DNA of 64,000 nucleotides. It comes from an uncultured Thalassotalea sp. GTDB taxonomy: Bacteria; Pseudomonadota; Gammaproteobacteria; Enterobacterales; Alteromonadaceae. A program made the position numbers and the translations under genes. The notes beneath the pieces were generated by a model. The model was not told where the DNA came from. It did no database searches and was given only the letters and a program-made list of their open reading frames with translations. The stretch covers positions 62,001 to 126,000 of the forward strand of contig CANLNK010000005.1 of NCBI GenBank assembly GCA_947492575.1. The letters are read 5' to 3'. Below are positions 26,993 through 37,654 of this stretch, one piece after another; the stretch's first letter is position 1, and every line of letters starts with the position of its first letter.

Positions 26993-27082
26993 TTCACACC
27001 TCTAATGCCCTATTGTAGAGCATTAGCGGTAGAAAAGCAGGCGAGATATTACTTGAATGAGTAGCGTTGTCGTGGGTGAATT

Positions 27083-29044
27083 TTACTTCGTAACTAGCTT
27101 AAGCGTCGCACTAATGTCGTTTACTTGTTCTGCGACATCTTGTGAGATGGTTTCAGCCAGGTCCCTCGATTGCGCTACTTCGCTATTAACATTTTGCATC
27201 GCGTGCTCAAACTCGGCGAAGTGCTGGCGTTGCTGATTAATTTGCTCAAGTGAATCGGCGGCAACACTTGCTGATGTAATGGCTTGTTCTACGACACTTT
27301 CGGCATTCTCTTTTAGTAGCTGCGAAATTTCTTGTTGACGACTTGAAGCGCTTTCAATACCGAATATATTTGCTTCTAGCGCTGTGCTGGCGGTATTTAA
27401 TTGTTCCAAACGGTCACTCACTTGTTTTAGTGAATCTTGCGTTTTCGCTGCCAGTTGGCGCACTTCGTCAGCTACCACAGAGAAACCTCGACCATGTTCA
27501 CCCGCTCGGGCAGCTTCAATCGCAGCGTTTAACGCGAGTAAATTAGTTTGGTCTGCGATTGAACTGATCACATCAACGATTGACCCCACACTTTCGACGG
27601 ACTGGCTCAAAGATTCAATCGCTTCTTTACCTGATGTCGCAGCTGAATTGGTTTCGTCACTGGCACTTAGCACTTCTTCCACTTTTTGCTGGCTGTCATT
27701 CATTGCCTGCTGGGTTGCTTGCGCGTTTTCTACCACTTGTTGAGATAGCGTATTGACGTGTTCTGTCACTTGAGACAGTGCTGTCATAATGTCATCTACT
27801 GCGCTTAAGTGCTCGCTGGTACTTGAAGACGAATTGAGGATGCTGTTGGCCTGACTCTCCATGGTTTGCATAGCATTTGACACTAACCCTAATTGTTTCG
27901 CTTTTTGCTTATCTTCTTCGGCAAGTTGCGTCACCATTTTGTTGAAGCTATCGGCGATCTGCCCTAATTCAGTTCTCGACGAAATGCCAGTAATTAGGTC
28001 AACGCGACCTTGTTCAACAAGTTGCACAAAGCTATCGCGGAGTTTCCTCAGAGGGCTCAATACAACTGTGCGCGTTAGCCAATAGTTTGCCGCTAAAAAC
28101 GCCACCAAAATCGACAGCAGAACAATAACTACCCAAGTGATGCGCGTATTAATGCTTTCTTGCTCGGCTAGAATTTCATTCTCACCTTCAAGGATAATTC
28201 GCTCCATCGCTTGAACATCTTTATTGAGCTGACTAAAACCCTGGTTTATTTCGTTTTGCTGGCTAACGGTATTGTTAATCTCACTTTGGTAACGACTACT
28301 TAGTGAAGCTAATTCATCAATGGCATCTTCACTTAAGTCAACGGCATCATCTTCATCATCAAGCAGTAAATCGTCATCGTCTCCTAACTCGTCTTCATCA
28401 TCCTCTTCTTCGGTGATGGCGAGCAGAGGAAAAGTTTTAAGCTGATTAATGAGTTGGTTAAGCTCTGCAATTGGCTGTCGAACAGTACTAACGTCCAAAT
28501 TTTCAGATTGAAACAACTTGTCACGGGCAATCACAAGCGCACTTAAGGCATTGCCAATAGTGGCTGTGGTCGCTAAATATCGAGAAAGTTGCTGCTCACT
28601 AAGTGCACCACTTTCTTGGGCGTATTGGGTTAAACTGCCATTGATACTCGCCATATCTTGCTCACTTGTGCGAACTAAGGCGAGTGGATCTCCGCTTAGT
28701 TTGCCTAACGCGCGATAAGTGCCATTAATATCGGCTTTTAGTTTAGTGGTCTTTGCTGCGATGGGCGTTGTTAGGGTTTGAATATTAAGGCGTTCAGCAC
28801 TTGAATTGATATCATCGAGTTGCTGCTCTGCAATGTTTAATAGGCTTGCATCGCCAGACGTAAGATAGTCTGATATTGTGCGATAAAACTCGACGGTTGT
28901 GAGGGACTTGAGCTTCTGATATTCAGCAAGATGCAGACGATTTTCTGAAAGCGTAGTTGCCACTTGATACATGGCAACAAGGAAAATAAGCGCAAAACTG
29001 CTAATTGCGACAACTGAAGTTCGAGAGAAAGTTGATACGCGCAC
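27083..29044 (-). CDS. Methyl-accepting chemotaxis protein with acidic periplasmic segment
   Basis: 653 residues. TM1 at 11-32 ([20 protein letters not shown]), a helical periplasmic region to about 310, TM2 ([22 protein letters not shown]), a HAMP domain, then the signalling hairpin with the conserved tip [32 protein letters not shown]. The periplasmic domain contains an unusual run rich in Asp and Glu at residues 212-244. The ligand is unknown. No CheB/CheR NWETF tail is present. Confidence 0.92.
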   Translation of the reverse strand: MRVSTFSRTSVVAISSFALIFLVAMYQVATTLSENRLHLAEYQKLKSLTTVEFYRTISDYLTSGDASLLNIAEQQLDDINSSAERLNIQTLTTPIAAKTTKLKADINGTYRALGKLSGDPLALVRTSEQDMASINGSLTQYAQESGALSEQQLSRYLATTATIGNALSALVIARDKLFQSENLDVSTVRQPIAELNQLINQLKTFPLLAITEEEDDEDELGDDDDLLLDDEDDAVDLSEDAIDELASLSSRYQSEINNTVSQQNEINQGFSQLNKDVQAMERIILEGENEILAEQESINTRITWVVIVLLSILVAFLAANYWLTRTVVLSPLRKLRDSFVQLVEQGRVDLITGISSRTELGQIADSFNKMVTQLAEEDKQKAKQLGLVSNAMQTMESQANSILNSSSSTSEHLSAVDDIMTALSQVTEHVNTLSQQVVENAQATQQAMNDSQQKVEEVLSASDETNSAATSGKEAIESLSQSVESVGSIVDVISSIADQTNLLALNAAIEAARAGEHGRGFSVVADEVRQLAAKTQDSLKQVSDRLEQLNTASTALEANIFGIESASSRQQEISQLLKENAESVVEQAITSASVAADSLEQINQQRQHFAEFEHAMQNVNSEVAQSRDLAETISQDVAEQVNDISATLKLVTK

Positions 29045-29188
29045 AGGTAAACCCTTCGTATTTTGAGTTGCGCGAAGTTTACTTCAGAAATATGACGGTT
29101 TTGTTACAAAGGTGGCTTGCAGATTTAACATGCACCGCTCCCAAAACAAAAGAAGAGTCAGCGCATGTTTTTGAAAATATTGATTAAA

Positions 29189-30016
29189 CTAGGCTTTCGG
29201 AATACCTTGGTTCACGTAGATGTCGAAGCGATTTTTTTTCATTTTTATCGCCGTTGATGGTTTTTTATCAGCAATTGGCTCTGCATAACTCGGCCTTTTC
29301 ACGACAACGCGGTACTTGGCGATATCAACAGCTGGTGCGAGTAACAGGTCCGCATCCAAATCAGCACCAACCAAATACTGAAATACGCGCATTTCTTTTT
29401 TGACTTGTGCAGACTTCTCTTTATGCGGATACATAGGGTCTAAATAGACCACATCGATGTCCTCACTTAAGTTTTCTTTTGCCTGCATTTGATCTATTGA
29501 TGAATGATGAATAAGTGACATTCGCGCTGCGATATCTGCTACATCGCCATTGAGCTTTGCCCGACTCAATCCATCTTCAAGTAACGCAGCAACAACTGGA
29601 TTACGTTCCATTAAAACAACTGCACAGCCTAGTGTTGCAAGTACGAATGCGTCGCGCCCTAAACCCGCGGTAGCGTCTAGTACTTTGGGTGAAAAGCCAT
29701 GTTTTAGGCCTACCGCTTTCGCAATTTCTTGACCACGTCCACCTCCGAATTTACGACGGTGAGCGACAGCACCTTCAACAAAATCGACAGTAATAGGCGA
29801 AAGTTTAGGTTCATCTATTTTAATGAGGCCGAGGACCTGATCTTGAACTTGCAGCACAAACGCCAACTCTGGATGTTTACCAACCGATGCAATATCACCT
29901 ATGTACTTAAACTGCCATTTATTGGCAATTTTCTTAGCATATTCGGCGTCGGTTGAATGAACGTAGGCAACGGCTACAGTTTCTGTTAATGGCGTGGGAA
30001 TTTGCTCTTCTGCCAT
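29189..30016 (-). CDS. rsmJ: 16S rRNA (guanine(1516)-N(2))-methyltransferase RsmJ
   Basis: 275 residues. SAM-binding motif [17 protein letters not shown], catalytic-type motif [12 protein letters not shown], and the C-terminal KRPSYAEPI segment of RsmJ (formerly YhiQ). Its start overlaps the tag stop (TAATG), and both lie behind prlC. In E. coli prlC and rsmJ are also adjacent, which supports the identification. Confidence 0.94.
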   Translation of the reverse strand: MAEEQIPTPLTETVAVAYVHSTDAEYAKKIANKWQFKYIGDIASVGKHPELAFVLQVQDQVLGLIKIDEPKLSPITVDFVEGAVAHRRKFGGGRGQEIAKAVGLKHGFSPKVLDATAGLGRDAFVLATLGCAVVLMERNPVVAALLEDGLSRAKLNGDVADIAARMSLIHHSSIDQMQAKENLSEDIDVVYLDPMYPHKEKSAQVKKEMRVFQYLVGADLDADLLLAPAVDIAKYRVVVKRPSYAEPIADKKPSTAIKMKKNRFDIYVNQGIPKA

Positions 30017-30714
30017 TAGCTTTCAACTTGCACGTAATTGTCGCCAGTCGCGTATGCCACAAGACGGCTGAGTTGACCGTAGGTTAAACCAGAGTCTGCA
30101 TGCCATAGGTTAAACGCTTTTTGCATAGTACCAAGTGATGTTTTGGTTTGCGTGCCGCCAGAAATTAAATCGTGGGCACGGAAATAAGCTTCCACGTCTC
30201 GCGTAACAAGGAAGGTATCTTTGCCAAGTGCTCTTAAGGCGTAAGGTCCCGTGTTTCCACCCAAGCGTGCACCGTGCTTTTTGAGGTAAGCCCATAAGCC
30301 TATAATGTCTTCGCTTGGCCATTGACGGATAAACTCGGCGAAGCTGTGGCCGTTTTGTTGCTCCTCAAAAATCATTTGGGCATTTGCTTTAATGGTTTTC
30401 ACTTTATTAAAGTTGCGGATGATTTTGGGATCAGCTGCTTTGCGTTCCATCATGTCGTCAGGCATCATCAAGACTTTCTCAATGTTGAAGTTGAAGAAAA
30501 CCTCTTCAAAATCTGGCCATTTCTGTTCTACCACTCGCCAGACAAAGCCTGATTGAAAAACTTTCTTGGTCATTGCCGCAAGGTAACGATCATCGCTCAA
30601 TGCCAACAATGCATCTTGATTTTCATTGGCGGGCAGCAGCATGTTTAGTTGCTTTACCCCGCCTTTACGTTCGCTTGCACGCTGATAAAGTTTATCAAAA
30701 CTTTCTAATTTCAT
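30016..30714 (-). CDS. DNA-3-methyladenine glycosylase I family protein
   Basis: 232 residues with the Tag-family pattern of a bulky aromatic pocket followed by helices: [47 protein letters not shown], and [26 protein letters not shown]. It removes 3-methyladenine from alkylated DNA in the classical family. The two C-terminal zinc-ligand cysteines of E. coli Tag are not evident, so this is the longer, zinc-free branch. It lies between prlC and rsmJ in one operon, with a 15-base gap before it and an overlap after. Confidence 0.85.
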   Translation of the reverse strand: MKLESFDKLYQRASERKGGVKQLNMLLPANENQDALLALSDDRYLAAMTKKVFQSGFVWRVVEQKWPDFEEVFFNFNIEKVLMMPDDMMERKAADPKIIRNFNKVKTIKANAQMIFEEQQNGHSFAEFIRQWPSEDIIGLWAYLKKHGARLGGNTGPYALRALGKDTFLVTRDVEAYFRAHDLISGGTQTKTSLGTMQKAFNLWHADSGLTYGQLSRLVAYATGDNYVQVES

Positions 30715-30729
30715 TATGTGTGGCGCCTA

Positions 30730-32772
30730 CTAACCCTGGATACCACTGTGGCGTAGCAGTGCATCGATTTGTGGCTCACGACCACGGAAGGCCTTAAACA
30801 ATTCACTTGGTTCTTCAGAACCGCCTTTTTCCAGAACGTTGATTAAGAATGAACGCCCCGTTTCTCGGTTAAAGATACCGTCTTCTTCAAACTTACTAAA
30901 AGCGTCAGCTGATAAGACTTCTGCCCACTTGTAGCTGTAGTAACCTGCGGCATAGCCACCACCAAAAATATGACCAAAACCATGTTGAAAACGGTTAAAT
31001 TTAGGCGCCTTAACGACCGCGTATTGTTCACGCACAGCGTTGAGCACTTGCTGAATTTCATTACCTTTTGCAGGGTTATAATTCGTGTGCATTTGGAAGT
31101 CGAACAATGCGAATTCCAGCTGACGCAACATTTGCATTGCTGATTGATAGTTTTTAGCTGCAAGCATTTTGTCTAGCATGGTTTGTGGTAGCGACTCACC
31201 TGTTTCATAATGCCCTGAGATGAAAGCAAGCGCTTCTGGCTGCCAGCACCAGTTCTCAAGGAACTGGCTTGGTAATTCAACTGCATCCCAAGCTACGCCG
31301 TTAATACCGGAAACATCTGCGGCGTTAATTTGCGTCAGCATGTGGTGGATACCGTGGCCAAACTCATGGAATAAGGTTACCACTTCATCGTGTGTAAATA
31401 GTGCTGGCTTATCGCCTACTGGACCATTGAAGTTACAGGTTAAGTAAGCGACTGGCAGTTGAATTACGCCATCCGCCTTTTCACTGCGACCAACGCAGTC
31501 GTCCATCCAAGCTCCGCCACGCTTTTTCTCACGGGCGTATAAATCTAGGTAGAAGCTGCCTCGAAGTTGCTCGTTCTCGTCGTAAACGTCATAAAATTTA
31601 ACGTCTTTATGCCAAACATCGACGCCATCACGTTGTTTGATAGTTAAGCCGAATAATCGATTTACGACTTCAAATAGTCCTGCAACGACTTTCTGCTCAG
31701 GGAAGTAAGGGCGTAGTTCTTCGTCTGAAATGGCATAGCGTTGCTGCTTTAATTTTTCACTGTAGTAACCTAAATCCCAAGCGTTTAGTTCGCTAACACC
31801 AAACTCTTTCTCTGCATAGGCGGTAAGCTCGGCTAGCTCTTCTTCACCTTGAGGTTTTGATTTGGCGGCTAGGTCTTGTAAGAAGCCAATCACTTGCTCA
31901 GGCGTATCTGCCATTTTTGTTGCGAGTGATTTCTCGCTGTAGTTAGCAAAATCAAGTAGTTGAGCAAGTTCGTGTCGTAATACTAGAAGTTCGGCCATCA
32001 CTTCAGAGTTATCAAATTCACCGCCGTTTGGACCAATATCCGAGGCGCGAGTTACATAGGCTCGATACATTTTTTCACGTAGTTCGCCATTGTCGCAGTA
32101 GGTCATCACTGGGAAATAGCTAGGGAAATCTAAGGTAAACAACCAGCCTTCAAGTTCTTTTGCTTGTGCTAGTGCTGCAGCTGCATCTTTGGCGCTTTGT
32201 GGAAGACCTGCAAGCTCTGCTTCATCTGTGATGTTGACAGTAAAAGCTTGTGTAGCATCGAGGGTGTTATTGTTGAACTTTGAGCCAAGCTCTGAAAGAC
32301 GAGCAACTATTTCGCCGTATCGCGTCTGTTTGTCAGCTGGCAATGCGATACCCGACAAAGTAAAATCGCGCAGTGCGTTGTCGATGACTTTCTGTTGTGC
32401 TGTGTCTAGCGTTTGGTAATGAGCGCTATCTGCTAATTGTTTGTATGCTTGATATAACGGTTGATGCTGACCAACGAAGGTGCTGTATTCTGATAGCAGT
32501 GGCAGACAAGACTCATATGCTTCGCGAAGTTCATCACTGTTAACAACAGAATTCATGTGAGACACGGGCGACCACATTTTACCTAATGCGTCATCAGCCG
32601 CTTCAATCGGTAATACTAAATTTTGCCAAGTGTATTCTTGGTTATTTGCTAATACTTCTTCAATCACTGCTTTACAGTGGGCAATGGCCTGTTCAACAGC
32701 CGGCTTTACATGTTCAGGTTTTATTTCGGAAAACTTCGGCAGTGTGCCTTGTGCTAATAGTGGATTGCTCAT
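30730..32772 (-). CDS. prlC: Oligopeptidase A (M3 family)
   Basis: 680 residues, the size of PrlC. The M3 zinc motif HEFGHGIHHML is intact, with the third ligand Glu about 25 residues later in VELPSQFLENWCW and the YYSYKWAEVLSADAF C-terminal block. It is a cytoplasmic metallopeptidase that degrades cleaved signal peptides and other short peptides. It heads the prlC-tag-rsmJ transcript. Confidence 0.96.
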   Translation of the reverse strand: MSNPLLAQGTLPKFSEIKPEHVKPAVEQAIAHCKAVIEEVLANNQEYTWQNLVLPIEAADDALGKMWSPVSHMNSVVNSDELREAYESCLPLLSEYSTFVGQHQPLYQAYKQLADSAHYQTLDTAQQKVIDNALRDFTLSGIALPADKQTRYGEIVARLSELGSKFNNNTLDATQAFTVNITDEAELAGLPQSAKDAAAALAQAKELEGWLFTLDFPSYFPVMTYCDNGELREKMYRAYVTRASDIGPNGGEFDNSEVMAELLVLRHELAQLLDFANYSEKSLATKMADTPEQVIGFLQDLAAKSKPQGEEELAELTAYAEKEFGVSELNAWDLGYYSEKLKQQRYAISDEELRPYFPEQKVVAGLFEVVNRLFGLTIKQRDGVDVWHKDVKFYDVYDENEQLRGSFYLDLYAREKKRGGAWMDDCVGRSEKADGVIQLPVAYLTCNFNGPVGDKPALFTHDEVVTLFHEFGHGIHHMLTQINAADVSGINGVAWDAVELPSQFLENWCWQPEALAFISGHYETGESLPQTMLDKMLAAKNYQSAMQMLRQLEFALFDFQMHTNYNPAKGNEIQQVLNAVREQYAVVKAPKFNRFQHGFGHIFGGGYAAGYYSYKWAEVLSADAFSKFEEDGIFNRETGRSFLINVLEKGGSEEPSELFKAFRGREPQIDALLRHSGIQG

Positions 32773-33016
32773 GCAGTGAATAGCCTTAACAAATTATGAT
32801 GTTTAGATAGTTATACATGTATAGTCAGTGTTACGTTAATTCAAGAAATCTTTGTGTTAAATCATGAAAAGCTTTGAAGGTATGCCAATATATAATCATT
32901 AATTGTTCAATTAGTGCCTAGGTTCTCAAAGAGTTGTTATACTAACTGGTTAGTGCATGTAGTTATTGATGTTAGTTGGACACTAACAAGGGGTAACTTA
33001 GATAAAATTCTATTCG

Positions 33017-36000
33017 ATGTTAGGTATGTCTCTGATTTGTAAGTACTTAAAGTCAATTCTAGTGCTGGTGCTGTTCTGTCTTTATGGGCACAGCGCGCTT
33101 GCTAACAATGTATTGAAGCGTTATTCGGTTAAAGATGGCTTAAGCCAAGGTACTGTCAATAGTATTATTCAAGACCAAGCAGGCTATATTTGGTTTGCAA
33201 CCGGGAATGGTATTGATATTTTCGATGGCTATTCCATTCGGAAGCTACCAGGTTGGGACGGAGAGTTAGCCGACCATGGTGTTTACAGTATGCGCTTGGC
33301 AAGTAATGGCATTGTTTGGATAGTCACTGCTGGTAAAGGCTTATACACCTACGATACGAACTCTGGCGATAAACAGCAGGTCATTCAGCATGATCCAGAG
33401 AATAAAGAATATTCGATTATATCTACACTCCAACATGTAGATGGCCAAACTGAATGGATAGTCACTTCTAAAACTATTGGCTTATACACTAGGAGTGATC
33501 GTACTTTCAGGCAGGTGGTGAATTTAAGTAAAGAACTTGTGGGATACGATTCAATCTACCGCGTAAGGCAGTATGATGACTTCTTACTCATTGCCACTAG
33601 GCGTGGAAGTTATGGTTATCAGATTTCGACAGACACCCTAAAAAAACTCCCGTTTGATAATAACTCGGGCTTGCAGACTATTTCGTATGATAGGAGCCAA
33701 GCACAAAAACACTACGATATTGTCAAAACATCAAACAAGGTATTTATTGGCAGTAATGATGGTGTATTCGAGTTTGGCTGGCAACAATTCTCCTCTTTAT
33801 TTAATCAAGGGTTACAAGACCTGATTATTAAGCAAGTGGTACCAAAGCTCGCTATTTGGCAACTAAGCGTTGATAGCGATCAATTAGTGATCACATCTCA
33901 AAGCGGCTTGTATTACCTAGATATCAATAATTATGAGTTATCTTTTAGTGTCAGGTTTTCTGATAGTTTTAAGGAAATTGGCAACGACTCCATCGTTTCG
34001 TTTTACAAAGATCGCAACGGCAGCTACTGGCTAGGTTCCAATGGAAGTGGCGCATATTATTGGAATCCCAAAAGCAGCTTAATCGATAACTTTACATATG
34101 GACCAAGCAAAAATAACTTATCGCACAGTGAAGTTTTCGCTGTTGAACCAGATATCGAAAACAAGGGATTGCTTTGGGTAGGCACTAGCAATGGCCTTAA
34201 CTTAGTTAATCATCAGTCTGGCGAGGTTGAACAGTTCTTAGTCACGGATCAGTCTAAAACCACTTATACCCATGGCAACATCATCAATATGCAACAGACA
34301 CCAACTAGCCTTTGGTTAGTTACCTATGATGGCCTGAAGCTTTTTGACAAAGTATCGAAAACGCTAAAACCCTTTCCTTATACTGAGAGTACTAACCAGT
34401 TATTGAGTCAGGAATTGTATTCCTTCCTAATTTACGATGGCTTCATATGGTTGAATGGAGAAAGTGGCCTTTCGGCTGTAGATATTGTCACTGGCGAAGT
34501 TACGTTCATAGATCTAGCTAGCACACTAATCGGTAGCAACAATATTTGGGGTGTTCATCCACCTTTACCAGAACACCCTAATAAAGTGATATATAGCACA
34601 GTCGATACGCTGTGGGCTTATGATTATAAAAAGCAGGAATTTGTTGAATTACTTAAGCTTGCAGACCAATCTGACACCGATCATTCTTCTATAGACAATT
34701 ACGTCATCGACAAAAACGGCACATTGTGGATAGCTTACAGCGGTGTAGGCCTTTTTGGCTATGATGCCGAAAGCTTAGAAAAAAAATACGAGTTTAATAG
34801 TCGTAATAGCATTATTGATAATAATGTTTATGGTCTGCAATTAGATGATGTTGGGAATTTATGGTTCTCTACCCATGACGGTATTTTCATGATGGATATA
34901 GATGATAACCATATTCGTCAATTTAATATGGGAGACGGTTTAGCTGCGAGTGAATTCAATTATGGCGCATATACCAAATTAGCGAATGGATTATTTGCAT
35001 ATGGCGGGATGTCTGGATTGAGCATCTTTGACCCTATTATTTTACATCGAGCGACAAGTAGCCAGGCACCGGCTGTAAACTTTTCTAATATTGAAATCCT
35101 GAATCGGCACTTGCCTTCTAAGCTTATATATGAGGACAAGGAAACCTTGGAACTTCATTATGACGACATTGGAATCAGGATAAATTTCTCAACGTTCAAT
35201 GCTAATGACATTGATAATATTCAGTATTTATATCAGCTTAGTGGAACGCGCAATTTCACTTCTCCATTAACACGTGAAAATTATGTTGCGTTTCCCCAAT
35301 TGGATTCTGGCTCCTATAAGCTGCAAGTCACTGCAAAATCTGAAAGTACGGGTGAACTTTCCAAACCTGTATCTCTAAATATTCGTGTCAGTTATGCGCC
35401 ATGGAATTCGCCCGTAGCCCATTTTTTTTACGGTGTATTGGTTTTGGGTGCTCTATTCTTTTGGCTTAGACAAAAGCAGCTACGACAAAAGGAGTTAGTT
35501 GCCGCACACGAAGAAGTTAAGTTTAGAGAGAATCGTCTTCAACTTGCATTAACCGGCAGTAATAGTGATGTTTGGGATTGGTTTGCCGACAACAATGAAA
35601 TTTATGCGAAGCGGGTACAAATTGAGCTTGGTGAAGATGTAAAGTCGAACTCAATATCCTTAAACCAGCATGTTGAGCTTATCCATCCAGAAGATAGAGA
35701 GTTATTTCAATCAACTTGGCAAGCGTTTATCAACAGCCAAAACGGCGATGATAGCTTTGAATGTACCTACCGCCTGAAAAGTCATTCGGGAGATTGGCTT
35801 TGGTACAAAGATCTGGGAAAAGTTGTCAGCCGAAGTAAAAATGGTAGGGCTTCACGTGTAACCGGCTCTTACACCAATATTACGCAATCGAGAGTAGATG
35901 AAGAGCGAGCTAAATATTATGGTGATGCGTTTAGGCAAACTAAAGATTGGGTTTTTATCGTCGATGAAAGTTTTAGCCGAGTAACAGCCAACAAGTCTTT

Positions 36001-37594
36001 GTGCGATTCGTTTGGTTGGAAAGAAGAAGAGTTTGACTTTGATCCAAAGCTGATTGGTATTGAGCGTTCAAGAGCACGCCATTACAGAAACATTTTACCT
36101 AAACTTAAAGAGCATGGTCATTGGAGTAGCGAAGAGCTGGTTAAAACGCCTTCAGGAGAAGAGTACCATGTGATCATGAATATTAGTGTTAGCCGCAATC
36201 AGAATGACAATTCCTATCATTATATCTTTGTGATGACTGATATTAGCGCACAAAAATCAGCTGAACGAGAGTTACGGATTTTAGCGAACTATGATCACCT
36301 AACCGGATTGCCCAATCGAAGTTTACTACTTGAGCGAATAAAACATGCTATTGAGCATGCGAAAAGAGAAAAAGCACAAATTGCATTATTTTTTATCGAT
36401 TTGGATAGGTTTAAGCATATTAACGATTCTCTTGGACATGATTACGGCGACATGTTACTCAAAGAGGTAACCGCTAGAGTTTCAGACGCATTAAGAGAAG
36501 ACGATACGGTAGCGAGGATCGGGGGAGACGAATTTGTAGTACTGTTAGAGCGCTATAAATCGACAAGTAATCTAAGCAGAATTGCGCAAAAGCTTATCAA
36601 TACTATCGAACAACCTATAGAGCTTAAGCATAACGTGGTTAGCGTGGGTGCAAGTATAGGTATTGCGATGTACCCTGACGATGCGATAACTCAAGACAAG
36701 TTACTGAGAAACGCCGATGTCGCCATGTATCATGCAAAACAGCTAGGACGAAATAACTTCCAGTTCTTTACTGAGCAATTGAACAGAGAAGCAAAAGAAA
36801 GGTTAGCCAAAGAGTCTGCGTTAAAATTAGCTGTTAAAAACGAAGAGTTTTACAACCTTTATCAACCTGTTATAGATGCACGTACAGGAAAAGCTGTTGG
36901 TGTAGAAATGCTGATGCGCTGGAACCACCAGGGTAAAGAGATTTCTCCTGCTGAGTTTATACCGGTGGCGGAAGAGTTGAATCTGATCGTTACTATGACC
37001 GATATGGCACTTGATAAATCATTGATTATATTAAGAGTTTGGCGTGAATTACGGCCCGGTTTCTATCTGTCTATCAACATATCTGCTCCTCACTTTGCTA
37101 AAGATAGTTTTGTAGAGTTTATGAACCAAAAACTTGAGCAGTACAATTTGCCGCCGTCGTCTATCAAGTTAGAGGTCACTGAAAGTGCATTAATAAATGA
37201 ACCTGATAAAGCCATCAAGACGATGCAAAAATTGGCAAATATCGGTTTCAAGCTTTCACTCGACGATTTTGGTACGGGCTATTCTTCATTAACTTATTTA
37301 AAAAATTTGCCACTTGAAGTCATCAAAATAGATCGTAGCTTTATTAATGGTATTGGCAAAGAGCGCGCAGATGAGGCAATTATTGACGCGACGCTGGTAT
37401 TAGCAAAAAGCTTAAACATGGGGTGCGTAGCAGAAGGTGTTGAAACTCAGGAGCAGCTGCAATATTTAGCGAATAGAGAGTGTCACCTGATACAAGGTTT
37501 TCTGTATTACCCTGCTATTACAATGGATAGAATCACAGAAAAGCTTGCTAAAGATGAAACAGAAATTCAGGTAAATAAAGAGTACCGCGCTTGA
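33017..37594 (+). CDS. Reg_prop beta-propeller/Y_Y_Y/PAS/GGDEF/EAL-type c-di-GMP protein
   Basis: 1525 residues. Signal segment, then about 14 two-component-regulator propeller repeats (SIIQDQAGYIWFATGNGIDIFDG; VGTSNGLNLVN), a Y_Y_Y immunoglobulin-like domain near 690-780, one transmembrane helix (FFYGVLVLGALFFWL, about 805), and two PAS domains (870-980, 985-1090). The GGDEF domain has GGDEF at 1169-1173 and an I-site RxxD (REDD) five residues before it. The last domain is EAL-type, with EML at E1297 in place of EAL and intact DDFGTGYSSL, KIDRSFI and EGVET motifs. Both cyclase and phosphodiesterase activities are plausible. It senses a periplasmic cue through the propeller. Divergent from prlC. 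Confidence 0.93.
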   Translation: MLGMSLICKYLKSILVLVLFCLYGHSALANNVLKRYSVKDGLSQGTVNSIIQDQAGYIWFATGNGIDIFDGYSIRKLPGWDGELADHGVYSMRLASNGIVWIVTAGKGLYTYDTNSGDKQQVIQHDPENKEYSIISTLQHVDGQTEWIVTSKTIGLYTRSDRTFRQVVNLSKELVGYDSIYRVRQYDDFLLIATRRGSYGYQISTDTLKKLPFDNNSGLQTISYDRSQAQKHYDIVKTSNKVFIGSNDGVFEFGWQQFSSLFNQGLQDLIIKQVVPKLAIWQLSVDSDQLVITSQSGLYYLDINNYELSFSVRFSDSFKEIGNDSIVSFYKDRNGSYWLGSNGSGAYYWNPKSSLIDNFTYGPSKNNLSHSEVFAVEPDIENKGLLWVGTSNGLNLVNHQSGEVEQFLVTDQSKTTYTHGNIINMQQTPTSLWLVTYDGLKLFDKVSKTLKPFPYTESTNQLLSQELYSFLIYDGFIWLNGESGLSAVDIVTGEVTFIDLASTLIGSNNIWGVHPPLPEHPNKVIYSTVDTLWAYDYKKQEFVELLKLADQSDTDHSSIDNYVIDKNGTLWIAYSGVGLFGYDAESLEKKYEFNSRNSIIDNNVYGLQLDDVGNLWFSTHDGIFMMDIDDNHIRQFNMGDGLAASEFNYGAYTKLANGLFAYGGMSGLSIFDPIILHRATSSQAPAVNFSNIEILNRHLPSKLIYEDKETLELHYDDIGIRINFSTFNANDIDNIQYLYQLSGTRNFTSPLTRENYVAFPQLDSGSYKLQVTAKSESTGELSKPVSLNIRVSYAPWNSPVAHFFYGVLVLGALFFWLRQKQLRQKELVAAHEEVKFRENRLQLALTGSNSDVWDWFADNNEIYAKRVQIELGEDVKSNSISLNQHVELIHPEDRELFQSTWQAFINSQNGDDSFECTYRLKSHSGDWLWYKDLGKVVSRSKNGRASRVTGSYTNITQSRVDEERAKYYGDAFRQTKDWVFIVDESFSRVTANKSLCDSFGWKEEEFDFDPKLIGIERSRARHYRNILPKLKEHGHWSSEELVKTPSGEEYHVIMNISVSRNQNDNSYHYIFVMTDISAQKSAERELRILANYDHLTGLPNRSLLLERIKHAIEHAKREKAQIALFFIDLDRFKHINDSLGHDYGDMLLKEVTARVSDALREDDTVARIGGDEFVVLLERYKSTSNLSRIAQKLINTIEQPIELKHNVVSVGASIGIAMYPDDAITQDKLLRNADVAMYHAKQLGRNNFQFFTEQLNREAKERLAKESALKLAVKNEEFYNLYQPVIDARTGKAVGVEMLMRWNHQGKEISPAEFIPVAEELNLIVTMTDMALDKSLIILRVWRELRPGFYLSINISAPHFAKDSFVEFMNQKLEQYNLPPSSIKLEVTESALINEPDKAIKTMQKLANIGFKLSLDDFGTGYSSLTYLKNLPLEVIKIDRSFINGIGKERADEAIIDATLVLAKSLNMGCVAEGVETQEQLQYLANRECHLIQGFLYYPAITMDRITEKLAKDETEIQVNKEYRA

Positions 37595-37654
37595 TTTTAG
37601 GTCAGTTATCCATCATATAGCTAATTATCTATCTCGTTAAGACAGGCGTAAAAC

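Noticed and set aside
27343-28085. Plus-strand ORFs antisense to the chemoreceptor gene
   Set aside because: Ser/Cys/Leu-rich shadow translations of the coiled-coil gene on the minus strand; no independent evidence.
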